Shown piece by piece: positions 9,367 through 17,373 of a DNA stretch of 64,000 nucleotides. The notes under the pieces are model-generated. The model saw nothing but the letters and a program-made list of their open reading frames with translations, searched no databases and had not been told where the DNA came from. Both the position numbers and the translations under genes were made by a program. Position 1 is the stretch's first letter. Each line of letters starts with the position of its first letter. Source of the stretch: CAZTDD01 sp964612675 (GTDB taxonomy: Bacteria; Hinthialibacterota; Hinthialibacteria; Hinthialibacterales; JAKPRU01); contig CAZTDD010000003.1 of NCBI GenBank assembly GCA_964612675.1, positions 62,001 to 126,000 of the forward strand, written 5' to 3'.

Positions 9367-10482
9367 ATGTCGGAACCCCCTCTTCGGATTCTTGCGGTCG
9401 ACGACACCGTTGTTTATAGACGAATCCTATCCCAAGTCGTCGAAGATCTTCCCGATATGGAGTTGGCCGGTACAGCGCCCCACGGGAAGATTGCTCTTGC
9501 CAAGATGCAGCAGACTCATGTTGACGTGGTTCTGCTCGACATCGAAATGCCGGAAATGGATGGCCTGGAAACGCTTGAGGCCATCCGGGCGCGGTATCCT
9601 GAAACCGGCGTTATCATGGTGAGCGCAGCCAACAGGAAGTCGGCCACCATTGTTGTTGAATGTCTTGAAAGAGGCGCTTTTGATTTTGTCCCAAAGCCCG
9701 AAGGGGCCTCTCCCGACGAAAGTCGGCAAATGCTCGTGGAGCCGCTGCGAAGACTGATAAACAGTTTTCGCAGCAGACGACATCTGCGGTCGGCCCTGAG
9801 ACAGACTACGCCCAAACCCTCGCAAACGATCGCCGTGCCGGAAGCAAAAGAGGCGGTCAGGCAGTATGCGGCAATTCCACAGAGAATCGATATCGTTGCG
9901 ATGGGTGTCTCGACGGGTGGACCGAATGCTTTGGCCGAGGTGATCCCGCGCTTTCCGGCCGACCTCGGCGTCCCCGTTTTTATTGTTCAACATATGCCTG
10001 CTTTGTTTACGCGACCTTTGGCCGAAAGTCTCGACCGAAAATCGTTGCTCTCTGTCTGTGAGGCGAGCGACGGCGACATGATCGAGCCCAAGAAAGTGTT
10101 CGTCGCGCCGGGCGGGAGGCACATGGTCGTACGGAGAAATCCCAAGAACGGCCCCGAACGATTTTGTATTGGACTGAACGACAATCCGCCGGAAAACAGC
10201 TGCCGGCCATCGGTCGATGTTTTATTCCGTTCCGTTGCCGCACACTACAACGGTAACATCTTGGCTGTAATTATGACCGGCATGGGAGCGGACGGACGCG
10301 AAGGAGTGCGGGCCATGAAGAGGCAGGGATGTTATTGCCTGACACAATCGCGAGAATCGTGCGTCGTGTACGGCATGCCGCAAGCTGTGTGCGATGCGGG
10401 ATTGTCCACGGAAACGGTTCCTCTCGATAAGATGGGGCAGCGTATCGTTAGCATCGTTCAAACACCGGTCTATTCCCGATGA
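9367..10482 (+). CDS. cheB: Protein-glutamate methylesterase CheB
   Basis: Response regulator with receptor and methylesterase domains (371 residues), which demethylates and deamidates receptor glutamates after phosphorylation by CheA. The receiver has the acidic pair VDD near residue 11 and the phosphoacceptor D58 in VVLLDIEMPEMDG. The esterase has the catalytic S182 in MGVSTGGPNAL, the VQHMPALFT segment with a catalytic His, and IMTGMGADGREG with the catalytic Asp. The linker is about 60 residues. The ATG at 9367 has a ggaggcag Shine-Dalgarno. It lies 35 bp after the first mcp and overlaps cheR by four bases, so adaptation enzymes and receptor are co-expressed. Confidence 0.95.
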   Translation: MSEPPLRILAVDDTVVYRRILSQVVEDLPDMELAGTAPHGKIALAKMQQTHVDVVLLDIEMPEMDGLETLEAIRARYPETGVIMVSAANRKSATIVVECLERGAFDFVPKPEGASPDESRQMLVEPLRRLINSFRSRRHLRSALRQTTPKPSQTIAVPEAKEAVRQYAAIPQRIDIVAMGVSTGGPNALAEVIPRFPADLGVPVFIVQHMPALFTRPLAESLDRKSLLSVCEASDGDMIEPKKVFVAPGGRHMVVRRNPKNGPERFCIGLNDNPPENSCRPSVDVLFRSVAAHYNGNILAVIMTGMGADGREGVRAMKRQGCYCLTQSRESCVVYGMPQAVCDAGLSTETVPLDKMGQRIVSIVQTPVYSR

Positions 10483-11321
10483 ATGTAAACCTGACTCCGA
10501 GCGAATTCCGACTCCTGCGAAATTATATTGAAGAGAATTGCGGGATATCGCTTTCCGAGGGAAAAGCATATTTAATTGAAACACGCCTCGGAAAAGTGAT
10601 GCTCGACAGCGGGTGTACCAGTTTTTACGAGTTTTACCGTTTGATCACAGAAAAATCGAACCGGCCTCTTCGCGACAAAGTGGTTGACGCCATGACAACG
10701 CAAGAAACGTTATGGTTTCGGGACAATCACCCGTACGCGATTCTGAACGAGAGACTATTACCGGAGTTTGCGGAGCGTATTCGTGACGGAAAGCAATCTC
10801 GGATTCGCATTTGGTCGGCAGGCGCGTCGACCGGGCAGGAACCTTATTCGATCGCCATTACCGTTCATGAGTATTGTGAGAAATACTCAGGTATACGGAA
10901 AGAACATTTCGATATTCTTGCCACGGACATATCGCCGAAAGCAATCGCGATAGCTGAAGCGGGACATTACGACTCAATCGCCATGAAACGCGGGCTTTCG
11001 AATGATTGCAAAGAGAGGTATTTCGAGAAGAATGACGGAGAATGGGTTTTAGACTGCAGAATTCGGAATATGGTGAGATTTGACGTATTCAATTTACAGG
11101 ATACGCCTGTAGGATTCGGCAAATTCGATATTGTATTTCTCAGAAACGTAGCGATCTATTTTTCGCTTTCTCTGAAGAGAACGATTCTATCGAATCTTAC
11201 CCATGTTTTATCTCCCGGTGGTTACCTTGTCTTGGGAGCGGTCGAATCGCTTTTCGGTTTGAGCGAGGATTTCGAGAGCCTGTCCTGCAAAGGAGGGACC
11301 TTTTATCGATGCAGGACTTGA
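10479..11321 (+). CDS. cheR: Chemotaxis protein methyltransferase CheR
   Basis: SAM-dependent methyltransferase of 280 residues that methylates receptor glutamates. The N-terminal helical domain (LTPSEFRLLRNYIEENCGI) leads into the catalytic domain with the SAM loop IRIWSAGASTGQEPYSIAI. Later motifs are FDILATDISPKAIAIAEAG and FDIVFLRNVAIYFS, where the family usually reads RNVLIYF. It ends ESLFGLSEDFE, as in typical CheR. Its start overlaps the cheB stop (ATGA), giving translational coupling. The bidirectional terminator at 11419-11452 follows. The convergent receptor gene (11475-13916) encodes a C-terminal pentapeptide of the kind that tethers CheR. Confidence 0.95.
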   Translation: MNVNLTPSEFRLLRNYIEENCGISLSEGKAYLIETRLGKVMLDSGCTSFYEFYRLITEKSNRPLRDKVVDAMTTQETLWFRDNHPYAILNERLLPEFAERIRDGKQSRIRIWSAGASTGQEPYSIAITVHEYCEKYSGIRKEHFDILATDISPKAIAIAEAGHYDSIAMKRGLSNDCKERYFEKNDGEWVLDCRIRNMVRFDVFNLQDTPVGFGKFDIVFLRNVAIYFSLSLKRTILSNLTHVLSPGGYLVLGAVESLFGLSEDFESLSCKGGTFYRCRT

Positions 11322-11386
11322 TCCCAGAATCTAACGAGAGAGCGGGCAACGCGGCAAGGAGATTTTCTGCTGAGCAAATACCTGAA

Positions 11387-11420
11387 CGGGTAAGAAAGAA
11401 AACCGGGTAAGAAAGAAAAC
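11387..11420 (+). repeat. Two-copy 17-bp tandem repeat
   Basis: The 17-mer cgggtaagaaagaaaac occurs twice, perfectly and head to tail, at 11387-11403 and 11404-11420, between cheR and the convergent receptor gene. The second copy runs into the terminator stem. Read on the minus strand its complement is T-rich, so it may supply the T-tract for transcripts coming from the minus side. Confidence 0.8.
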
Positions 11421-11452
11421 CGGGGAAGGAAAGATCCTTCCCCGGTATTTTT
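11419..11452. terminator. Bidirectional rho-independent terminator
   Basis: A perfect 12-bp stem, accggggaagga / tccttccccggt, with the loop aaga, is followed on the plus strand by atttttg. On the minus strand it is followed by ttttctttctt. It sits between the convergent cheR operon and the minus-strand mcp gene and should end both transcripts. Confidence 0.88.
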
Positions 11453-11474
11453 GTCGTCTGAATTGACGGATTGA

Positions 11475-13916
11475 TCAGAATTCCTCGAATTCACCCTGCT
11501 TTTGCTTCTTTTCAGGCTCCGGGAGTACAGCGACTGAGCGATCGTTGCCCATGCTTTGATCGATCCGCGACTCTGTTCTGTTCCCTATCGCCTGACGACG
11601 TTTACCGTTCCCATTCGTGCCGATCTTGAAGCGCGACACCATCTCTTGCATATTCTGCGCCTGCCCGGAGAGTTCTTCGCTGGATGCAGCGGTCTCTTCG
11701 GAGGTTGACGAGTTCTGCTGTGTCACCTGATCGAGAGTGGTTACGGCTTGTCGAATCTGATCCGCTCCGCTCGATTGTTCCTGGCACGCCATCGTGATCT
11801 CTTCCACCAGTGTCGACGTTTTCTGAATATCCGGCACGACCTGTTGAATGATCTGTCCGGCGCGTTCCGCCCGCTCGACGCTGCTGGTCGCCAGCTCGCC
11901 GATCTCCTTGGCGGCTTCCTGGCTTCGCTCCGCCAACTTTCGGACTTCGACCGCTACCACGGCGAATCCTTTGCCCATTTCGCCGGCACGCGCAGCCTCG
12001 ATAGCGGCGTTGAGCGCGAGCAGGTTGGTTTGATCGGCGATATCGTCGACAATAGCGATCTGTTCGGCGATTTTGCGCATGGCCTCGACGGTTTCGAGTA
12101 CCGCTTGCCCACCGTTGCCCGCGTCTTTCGCCGCCTTGCTGGCGATATTGTTGGCGTTCTTGGAATTCTCAGCGTTTTGCTCGACGGAAGAAGCCAACTC
12201 CTCGATGGAAGCGGATGTCTCTTCCAGGTTTGAGGCTTGTTCTGTGGCGGCACTCGATAGACTCTGAGCCGCGGAGGAGAGTTCTTCGCTGCTCGTGGCC
12301 ACTTGTTCGGCGGATGCCGCGATCCCACTCATGACTCCCCGAAGATCCCTCGACATTGCGTTGAACGTATCTCCCAGAGTCTTCATCTCGTCTTTCGTGT
12401 TGATCGTGACTTCCTGTGTCAGATCGCCGTCTGCGATGAATTGCGCGGCCTGAACGATTTTCGCGATGCCCCTGCTGATTCCTCCCGCGATGAACAAGCC
12501 GACGCATATGCCGAGGATCATCGAGATCAATCCGATCCCCAACATTGTGTTTCGCGCAAGGACGTAGTTCTTATCGCTCGCCAGCTTATCCTGCTGCATG
12601 TCGGCTTCGTTCTGATCGACGATATCCTTCATCAGCAGTTCACACTCGTCGGCGAGCTCCCTGCCCGTAGTCGATGCGAGTTGAAACGCCTTGTGATTGC
12701 CGTTTTCAAGACTCAGCTGGCAGATTTCTTGATTCTTCGCTGTGAATTTGTCCCATGTTTGCTTGAAAGCGGCAATCTTTACTTTTCCCTGTTCGGACGC
12801 GGTCTTCTCCAACTCGGTCACATTGGAGTCCACATTGGTTTTCAAGTCTTTGATGACTTTCGCATACGACTGCATGGCCTTCTCGTCGGTTTCCAAGATC
12901 AAGTTCTTCTCCGCTCGGTGTAAGGCAAGCATGTCTTGTATGATGCGGGCCGAAAGAAGTGCGCGGCTCGCGGCATCATCGGCCTCGGCGGCAGCCTCGG
13001 TGTTGAGTGTATCGTTGAAATTGACAATCCTCGTTAACACTGATTCTGCGGCGTCGGCTGCCTGTCGACCTTCGTTGCAGGAGAGCTGCTTCGCCTGGTC
13101 GCTTTTACCGTTTTGAGCAAGAACCACGACCTGCTCACTGATCGTTTTGAATTTCCCGAATTTGTCCTGGAAATCCATGTAATCCGATTGCCCTTCGGCG
13201 GTTACCAATTGCCCGTATTCGGTCATTGCAGATTCGAGGCTCTTGACATACCCGTCGTGGTCTTCCTTGTACTGAAGCATTTTCTGCTCAGTTTCTTCGA
13301 GGATCATGTTCTTCTCAGAACGATGAACACGCAGGAGATCCTGAACCATGCGAGCGCCGAGCAGAACGCGCGATGCGGCATTGTCCGCCACTTCCGCCTT
13401 TTGCGTCACTTCCTCGTCGTTCAGTTTTGCGACGTCCTTCATTGCCGCTTCGGCCTGTTCGTAGAGGGCTCTCCCTTCCGTTGCGGAGAGATTCCCAGCT
13501 CGCGTGTTTGAGTTGAGTCGAGAATAGTCGCGAACCTGCTTGTGCACGTTTTCGAACTCACTCCATTTGGTAGCGAATTGGTCGAGTTTTTGCTTTGCCG
13601 AGTCGTCTACCATCTCACGCAGTGTCGACCGTCGCCCTTCCATGTCGGACAGGGTTTGCGTGATGAAGTTGGCATAGGTGTCCATATCCTCTTGGGTTTT
13701 CGAGAGAATCAGGTTTTTCTCGGCCCGGGTTACTGCCAATAGATCCTGATTGATACGCGCCCCCAGTTTGACTTTCTCGGCGGATTGCTCCACGATGCTG
13801 TCGATCCTGTCGTTCATGCCGGATAGTTTGCTGATGCCTACCCAGGCGGAAACGATCATTAGCGCCAGGACCAATCCAAAGCCAATAAGGATCTTCGTCT
13901 TGATGGTTAGTTTCAT
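11475..13916 (-). CDS. Methyl-accepting chemotaxis protein with triplicated helical sensor
   Basis: Chemoreceptor of 813 residues. ATG 13916 is chosen over the in-frame start at 13964 because a ggaggag Shine-Dalgarno lies ahead of it and the protein then begins MKLTIKTKILIGFG with an immediate membrane helix (about 8-28). The periplasmic part (about 50-455) holds three helical units of 135 residues. They start GARINQDLLAV, GARMVQDLLRV and SARIIQDMLAL at residues 52, 187 and 322, each followed by HRAEKNLIL or a close variant. The second membrane helix is at about 458-480 and the HAMP at about 481-535. The signalling hairpin is ADQTNLLALNAAIEAARAGE. A 50-residue flexible tail ends in GEFEEF, which fits the CheR-tethering pentapeptide pattern. 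It is probably co-transcribed with the cheW 48 bp upstream. Confidence 0.93.
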   Translation of the reverse strand: MKLTIKTKILIGFGLVLALMIVSAWVGISKLSGMNDRIDSIVEQSAEKVKLGARINQDLLAVTRAEKNLILSKTQEDMDTYANFITQTLSDMEGRRSTLREMVDDSAKQKLDQFATKWSEFENVHKQVRDYSRLNSNTRAGNLSATEGRALYEQAEAAMKDVAKLNDEEVTQKAEVADNAASRVLLGARMVQDLLRVHRSEKNMILEETEQKMLQYKEDHDGYVKSLESAMTEYGQLVTAEGQSDYMDFQDKFGKFKTISEQVVVLAQNGKSDQAKQLSCNEGRQAADAAESVLTRIVNFNDTLNTEAAAEADDAASRALLSARIIQDMLALHRAEKNLILETDEKAMQSYAKVIKDLKTNVDSNVTELEKTASEQGKVKIAAFKQTWDKFTAKNQEICQLSLENGNHKAFQLASTTGRELADECELLMKDIVDQNEADMQQDKLASDKNYVLARNTMLGIGLISMILGICVGLFIAGGISRGIAKIVQAAQFIADGDLTQEVTINTKDEMKTLGDTFNAMSRDLRGVMSGIAASAEQVATSSEELSSAAQSLSSAATEQASNLEETSASIEELASSVEQNAENSKNANNIASKAAKDAGNGGQAVLETVEAMRKIAEQIAIVDDIADQTNLLALNAAIEAARAGEMGKGFAVVAVEVRKLAERSQEAAKEIGELATSSVERAERAGQIIQQVVPDIQKTSTLVEEITMACQEQSSGADQIRQAVTTLDQVTQQNSSTSEETAASSEELSGQAQNMQEMVSRFKIGTNGNGKRRQAIGNRTESRIDQSMGNDRSVAVLPEPEKKQKQGEFEEF

Positions 13917-13964
13917 TGTGTCTTCTCCTCCGATTCTCCGTTTTCCTTGGTTTGAAATAATCAA

Positions 13965-14444
13965 TTACGCAGCGATTTCAGCCATGTGCATTCTTTCGTT
14001 TGGATCGAATATTTCGTCAATCACAAGCAAAATGACTAGCTGATCTTCGAGTTTGCCCATGCCATGGATGAATTTCGAATCGATCGCAGTCCCCATGGGC
14101 GGTGGTGGGTCGATCCGTTCCTTTTCAATGTTCCGAACCTCTCGGACCGAGTCCACGACGAGACCGATGACCTGCTGATCGACTTCAACCACAACGATTC
14201 GCGTGGCGCGATCATGCTCGTTCTCGCATAAGCCGAACCGGTGCCGGAGATTCACCACCGGGATCACCCGCCCGCGCAGATTGAGAACCCCCTCGAGGCA
14301 TTCGGATGTTTGTGGCACCCGCGTAGGCGGTTGGTAACGGATAATCTCTTGAACTCGAATGATCGAGATTCCGTACTCTTCATCACCCAGTGTGAATGTC
14401 ACGAATTGGTTGATACTCTTGTTCTCGTCTTGCTCTTTTGCCAT
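13965..14444 (-). CDS. cheW: Second chemotaxis adaptor CheW
   Basis: CheW-domain adaptor of 159 residues that couples receptors to CheA. Motifs: VTFTLGDEEYGISIIRVQEII, then LEGVLNLRGRVIPVVNLRHRFG, VIGLVVDSVREVRNI and GMGKLEDQLVILLVIDEIF. It looks more canonical than the plus-strand CheW at 6338. An aaggggga Shine-Dalgarno precedes the ATG at 14444. It lies just upstream of the receptor with the triplicated sensor and downstream of a thioredoxin-fold gene, all on the minus strand with short gaps, which suggests one transcription unit. Confidence 0.93.
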   Translation of the reverse strand: MAKEQDENKSINQFVTFTLGDEEYGISIIRVQEIIRYQPPTRVPQTSECLEGVLNLRGRVIPVVNLRHRFGLCENEHDRATRIVVVEVDQQVIGLVVDSVREVRNIEKERIDPPPPMGTAIDSKFIHGMGKLEDQLVILLVIDEIFDPNERMHMAEIAA

Positions 14445-14506
14445 GCATCTGTTCCCCCTTCCTTTGTAGTTTCTTTATCGACCTTTTTCAGATCGTATTC
14501 GTTCTG

Positions 14507-14863
14507 TTAGCAGGAATTTGTATCTGTGGCCGGCAGGAATCGATCGATCTGTATGTACAATTCTTCTTCGGTTTTCAGACCGAGAATCTGTCCGAGCTCC
14601 CTATCGCTTTCGCCGACAATCAGGGTGGGCACTCCGGCGACTTTGAATCGCTCGCAGAGAGATTCCGCTTCTTCTACGATCGCAACCATTCCGACGACGT
14701 CATCATTCCTGCGTTTCACTGTCCTTGTCAGCGATTCGACCATTTCTTTCGTACGAATGTCGAATCGGCTTTCAAATAGAAGCAAATACGGTTTCGACAA
14801 GGATCGCACACGATCCTCAAAAGTTGCGTCGGTGACTCGAAGCAGATTCGAACGAATGGCCAA
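14507..14863 (-). CDS. Thioredoxin-fold protein lacking the CXXC site
   Basis: Small protein of about 118 residues with a thioredoxin-like pattern: LLRVTDATFEDRVRSLSKPYLLLFES (beta-1, helix, beta-2 equivalents), VGMVAIVEEAESLCERFKV, then AGVPTLIVGES with the cis-proline, and a final helix. At the usual active site the sequence reads ESRFDIRTKE, so both redox cysteines are absent and disulfide exchange is unlikely. A binding or scaffolding role is inferred. The frame is open to a GTG at 14929, but that start has no ribosome site. The TTG at 14863 follows ggggag closely and begins the protein where thioredoxins normally begin, so it is preferred with moderate confidence. The gene lies 62 bp upstream of the minus-strand cheW. 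Confidence 0.6.
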   Translation of the reverse strand: MAIRSNLLRVTDATFEDRVRSLSKPYLLLFESRFDIRTKEMVESLTRTVKRRNDDVVGMVAIVEEAESLCERFKVAGVPTLIVGESDRELGQILGLKTEEELYIQIDRFLPATDTNSC

Positions 14864-15262
14864 TTTCTCCCCCCGGTTGTGTGATGGTGTTGCCGGATTT
14901 ACCTGCAGGATGTGTGCCAGTTGAGACACGGGATGTTTGTTATCGCGACGAAGGTCTCAAGTCGAAGACTTTTCCATCCTGGGAAACCACTTCGCTGCGT
15001 TGACTGAAATCGGTCTCAGGGAAAAACGAGGAGAGGAGTATTTTCTTTGTAGATTCGTGAAGCAGACGTGCATCCGGGGCAAGCCGAACGTGTTGCAGCG
15101 CTGTTGCTGCAACGGGACCGTTTAGACAATGTTGTCAGGTTCTTTACATATCTGTCAACCGGCTGGAATCCCTTTTTGCGAAAATAGACTGTGGCCTTCC
15201 AGTAGAGCGAGTGGATAGTGTCGGTCTTTCGTAGGGGCTATCCCCCCCGTGGTTGCCCATGG
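14864..15262. other. Intergenic region with an 8-bp inverted repeat
   Basis: There is no convincing gene between the thioredoxin-fold gene and the sigma-54 activator. The stretch contains a perfect 8-bp inverted repeat, gttgcagc (15092-15099) and gctgcaac (15106-15113), six bases apart. It is a possible operator or weak hairpin about 230 bp ahead of the minus-strand thioredoxin-cheW-mcp unit. I searched the minus strand for a sigma-54 -24/-12 pair and found none with correct spacing. Confidence 0.45.
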
Positions 15263-16921
15263 CTATTCCTCCGGTGGGGTCAACCCGTATTTCTTCATTC
15301 TGTCGTAAAGCGTTGTCCGGCTGATTCCAAGACATCGTGCGGCTTTCGAACGGTTCCAATCGACGGTTTTCATTACTTCAAGCAGTTTCTCCGCTTCGCT
15401 CGGTGCACGTTCCGGGATGTCGAACATCTGTTCTCCACGCCGAACCTCCACTGGAAGATGACGCGTCATGATGTATCCGTTACGAGATGTGATAACCGCA
15501 TGCTCGATCACGTTATCGAGCTGTCGTACGTTCCCCGGCCAGTCGTAATACAGAAGCATCTCCATCGCCTCCGGTTCGATCCCGTGGACCGGACGATTCA
15601 ATCGAACCTGGAGCCGATTCAGGAAACGGTACACAAGAAGCGGGATATCCTCTTTGCGGTCGCGCAATAACGGTAGCCCGATCGTCACAACCTTCAGGCG
15701 ATAGTAGAGATCCTCTCGAAATAATCCGCGCGAAACCAACTCGGACAGACTTCGGCGCGTATCCGCTACCACCCGTACGTCGATTGGTGTGGGGGTTGTG
15801 GAACCGACACGCTCGATTTCTCTTTCCTGAAGAACGCGCAACAGCCTGGTTTGCAGCCGTAGCGACATATCGCCGACTTCGTCCAGGAATATCGTTCCGC
15901 CGGTTGCTAATTCGAAACGGCCTATCTTGTCGGCAACCGCTCCGGTAAAGGCACCTTTGACATGACCGAACAACTCACTTTCCAGCAGCGTCTCCGTCAG
16001 GGCGCTACAATTCACGCGTACAAATGGTCCGTTTGACCTTGAACCGTGAGTGTGCAAGGCCGTGGCGACCATCTCCTTGCCCGTACCTGTCGCACCCTGG
16101 ACCAGCGCGGTTGTATCCACGTCCGACAGGTTGCGGACCATGTCAAAGACCCGAAGCATGACCTCACTTCTCCCCACCATCCCTTCAAATAGCACTCCCC
16201 GGGCGGCTTCCTGTTCCAGAACCTCGAAATGGGTTATATCCCGGACAACGACAAGACCTCCCGCGTTCCGGTCCGAATCTCTTGGAATCACCGATACGAT
16301 ATAAGACCATCTGTCCTTTGCGGGGCCACCGTTGATTTCTCGATTGCGGACGGCTTCCCGGCCCTGAAGACTCTTCTGGATGATCTCCGCCAGTTTCTTC
16401 CATTTGTCTTTGCATAACTCGTGGATGGTAAGACCGACGGATTCACTGATCGAAACACCGAAGAGAAGCCCGGCGGAACTATTCAATTCCAACACCCGGC
16501 TGTCGACATCCAGGCGAATGACTCCGTCGAGAATCGAGTTTCTGAGTTCCTCTTCCAGTCTTCTATTCTCGTCCTCAATACGGACGCGATCCGTGATATC
16601 CACAAATGAAGCCATGCAGCCGACGACTTGGTTGTTCTGGTCCGTTACTTTCGATGAAGAGACCTCGACGATGAATAGGCTGCTATCCCTCCGGACGACC
16701 TCGAAGCGTTCTGTTTCGCTTTTTGCTCGATCTAAAATCGCCTTCATGTCGCACAACTTCTTAATCTCTTCGTCAATGAAAAGATCCGCAGCGTTCTTCC
16801 CGAGCACCTCTCCGCTGTCCCGATATTCGAACATTGATACGAATGCCGGGTTCGCGTAGCTTATACGTCCCTGCAAATCGCAGAGGGATGATAATACCGC
16901 TAATGCTGGAATTAAGTGCAT
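15263..16921 (-). CDS. Sigma-54-dependent PAS regulator, N terminus probably frameshifted
   Basis: Bacterial enhancer-binding protein that activates sigma-54 RNA polymerase. In the intact frame (552 residues) there is a PAS domain from the start to about 115, a second PAS at about 125-235, then the AAA+ domain with Walker A GATGTGKE (276-283), the sigma-54 contact loop GAFTGA (323-328) and Walker B GGTIFLDEVGD. A Fis-type helix-turn-helix ends the protein (RSKAARCLGISRTTLYDRM). The first ten residues look artificial. In the adjacent frame the same DNA encodes DALNSSISGII, a normal PAS beginning, and that frame stays open back to ATG 17051. A one-base shift near 16881-16890 would join the two. 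The given start (ATG 16921) also lacks a Shine-Dalgarno. Targets are unknown; no sigma-54 promoter was recognised in the window. Confidence 0.85.
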   Translation of the reverse strand: MHLIPALAVLSSLCDLQGRISYANPAFVSMFEYRDSGEVLGKNAADLFIDEEIKKLCDMKAILDRAKSETERFEVVRRDSSLFIVEVSSSKVTDQNNQVVGCMASFVDITDRVRIEDENRRLEEELRNSILDGVIRLDVDSRVLELNSSAGLLFGVSISESVGLTIHELCKDKWKKLAEIIQKSLQGREAVRNREINGGPAKDRWSYIVSVIPRDSDRNAGGLVVVRDITHFEVLEQEAARGVLFEGMVGRSEVMLRVFDMVRNLSDVDTTALVQGATGTGKEMVATALHTHGSRSNGPFVRVNCSALTETLLESELFGHVKGAFTGAVADKIGRFELATGGTIFLDEVGDMSLRLQTRLLRVLQEREIERVGSTTPTPIDVRVVADTRRSLSELVSRGLFREDLYYRLKVVTIGLPLLRDRKEDIPLLVYRFLNRLQVRLNRPVHGIEPEAMEMLLYYDWPGNVRQLDNVIEHAVITSRNGYIMTRHLPVEVRRGEQMFDIPERAPSEAEKLLEVMKTVDWNRSKAARCLGISRTTLYDRMKKYGLTPPEE

Positions 16922-17373
16922 CGTGGACGATGCTCAATTGACACTGAGCATCTTGAGCCTTCTTCGGGTCGGATTCGACGAGAGGATGTTTTTGACGTTC
17001 TGGTCGGCTCTTCTTGTGCATGGGAATATATCGAGTTTCGGATCGCCCCATTTCTCAAGCGATCTTGTGTTCTCTATTGTACAGCCTATCAACAATGACG
17101 GTGTCGCAAAAAGTCCGGCGGAGTTCTTCCCCCTCTCCCTCTGGGAGAGGGCGGGGTGAGGGATCTTTGCATTTTGCGCCACTTCTCCCTCTGTATTTAA
17201 TGAATTCCTGTCATCACAAACACCTTTTGCCTCTTCTTGATTTGCTGTGTCAACAATAGGGCATCGTACAACACTACGTTGACCGGCACGTTGCAATGAG
17301 GGGGAGCGCTGGACGTACTTTCCACACCACGTAACACGCATTGCCCGGAGGAAAGCCAGTGGAGGCGAGTAAT
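16922..17373. other. Region between regulator and channel genes
   Basis: The first 130 bases probably encode the true N terminus of the sigma-54 regulator in a shifted frame (open on the minus strand back to 17051). A hairpin repeat follows at 17102-17180. From about 17180 to 17373 I see nothing beyond AT-richer spacer. Confidence 0.5.
17102..17180. repeat. Second, partial copy of the palindromic repeat family
   Basis: It begins tgtcgcaaaaagtcc, sharing the 12-mer tcgcaaaaagtc with the 3187-3347 element. A perfect 9-bp hairpin, ccctctccc/gggagaggg with loop tct, lies at 17131-17151, followed by a gggtgaggg run. The right-hand complementary arm is not conserved (ttgcattttgcg only), so the copy looks degenerate or belongs to a related subfamily. 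It may also work as a transcription barrier between two minus-strand genes. Confidence 0.55.

Noticed and set aside
14937..15125. A 62-residue plus-strand frame beginning at TTG
   Set aside because: It has a poor start, no ribosome site and no recognisable composition; it is likely chance.
15125..15136. Short palindrome-like gacaatgttgtc near the inverted repeat at 15092-15113
   Set aside because: Only five bases per arm pair and nothing supports it as an operator.
14864..15262. Sigma-54 promoter for the minus-strand chemotaxis unit, expected from the neighbouring activator
   Set aside because: No GG-N10-GC element of acceptable quality was found on either strand.
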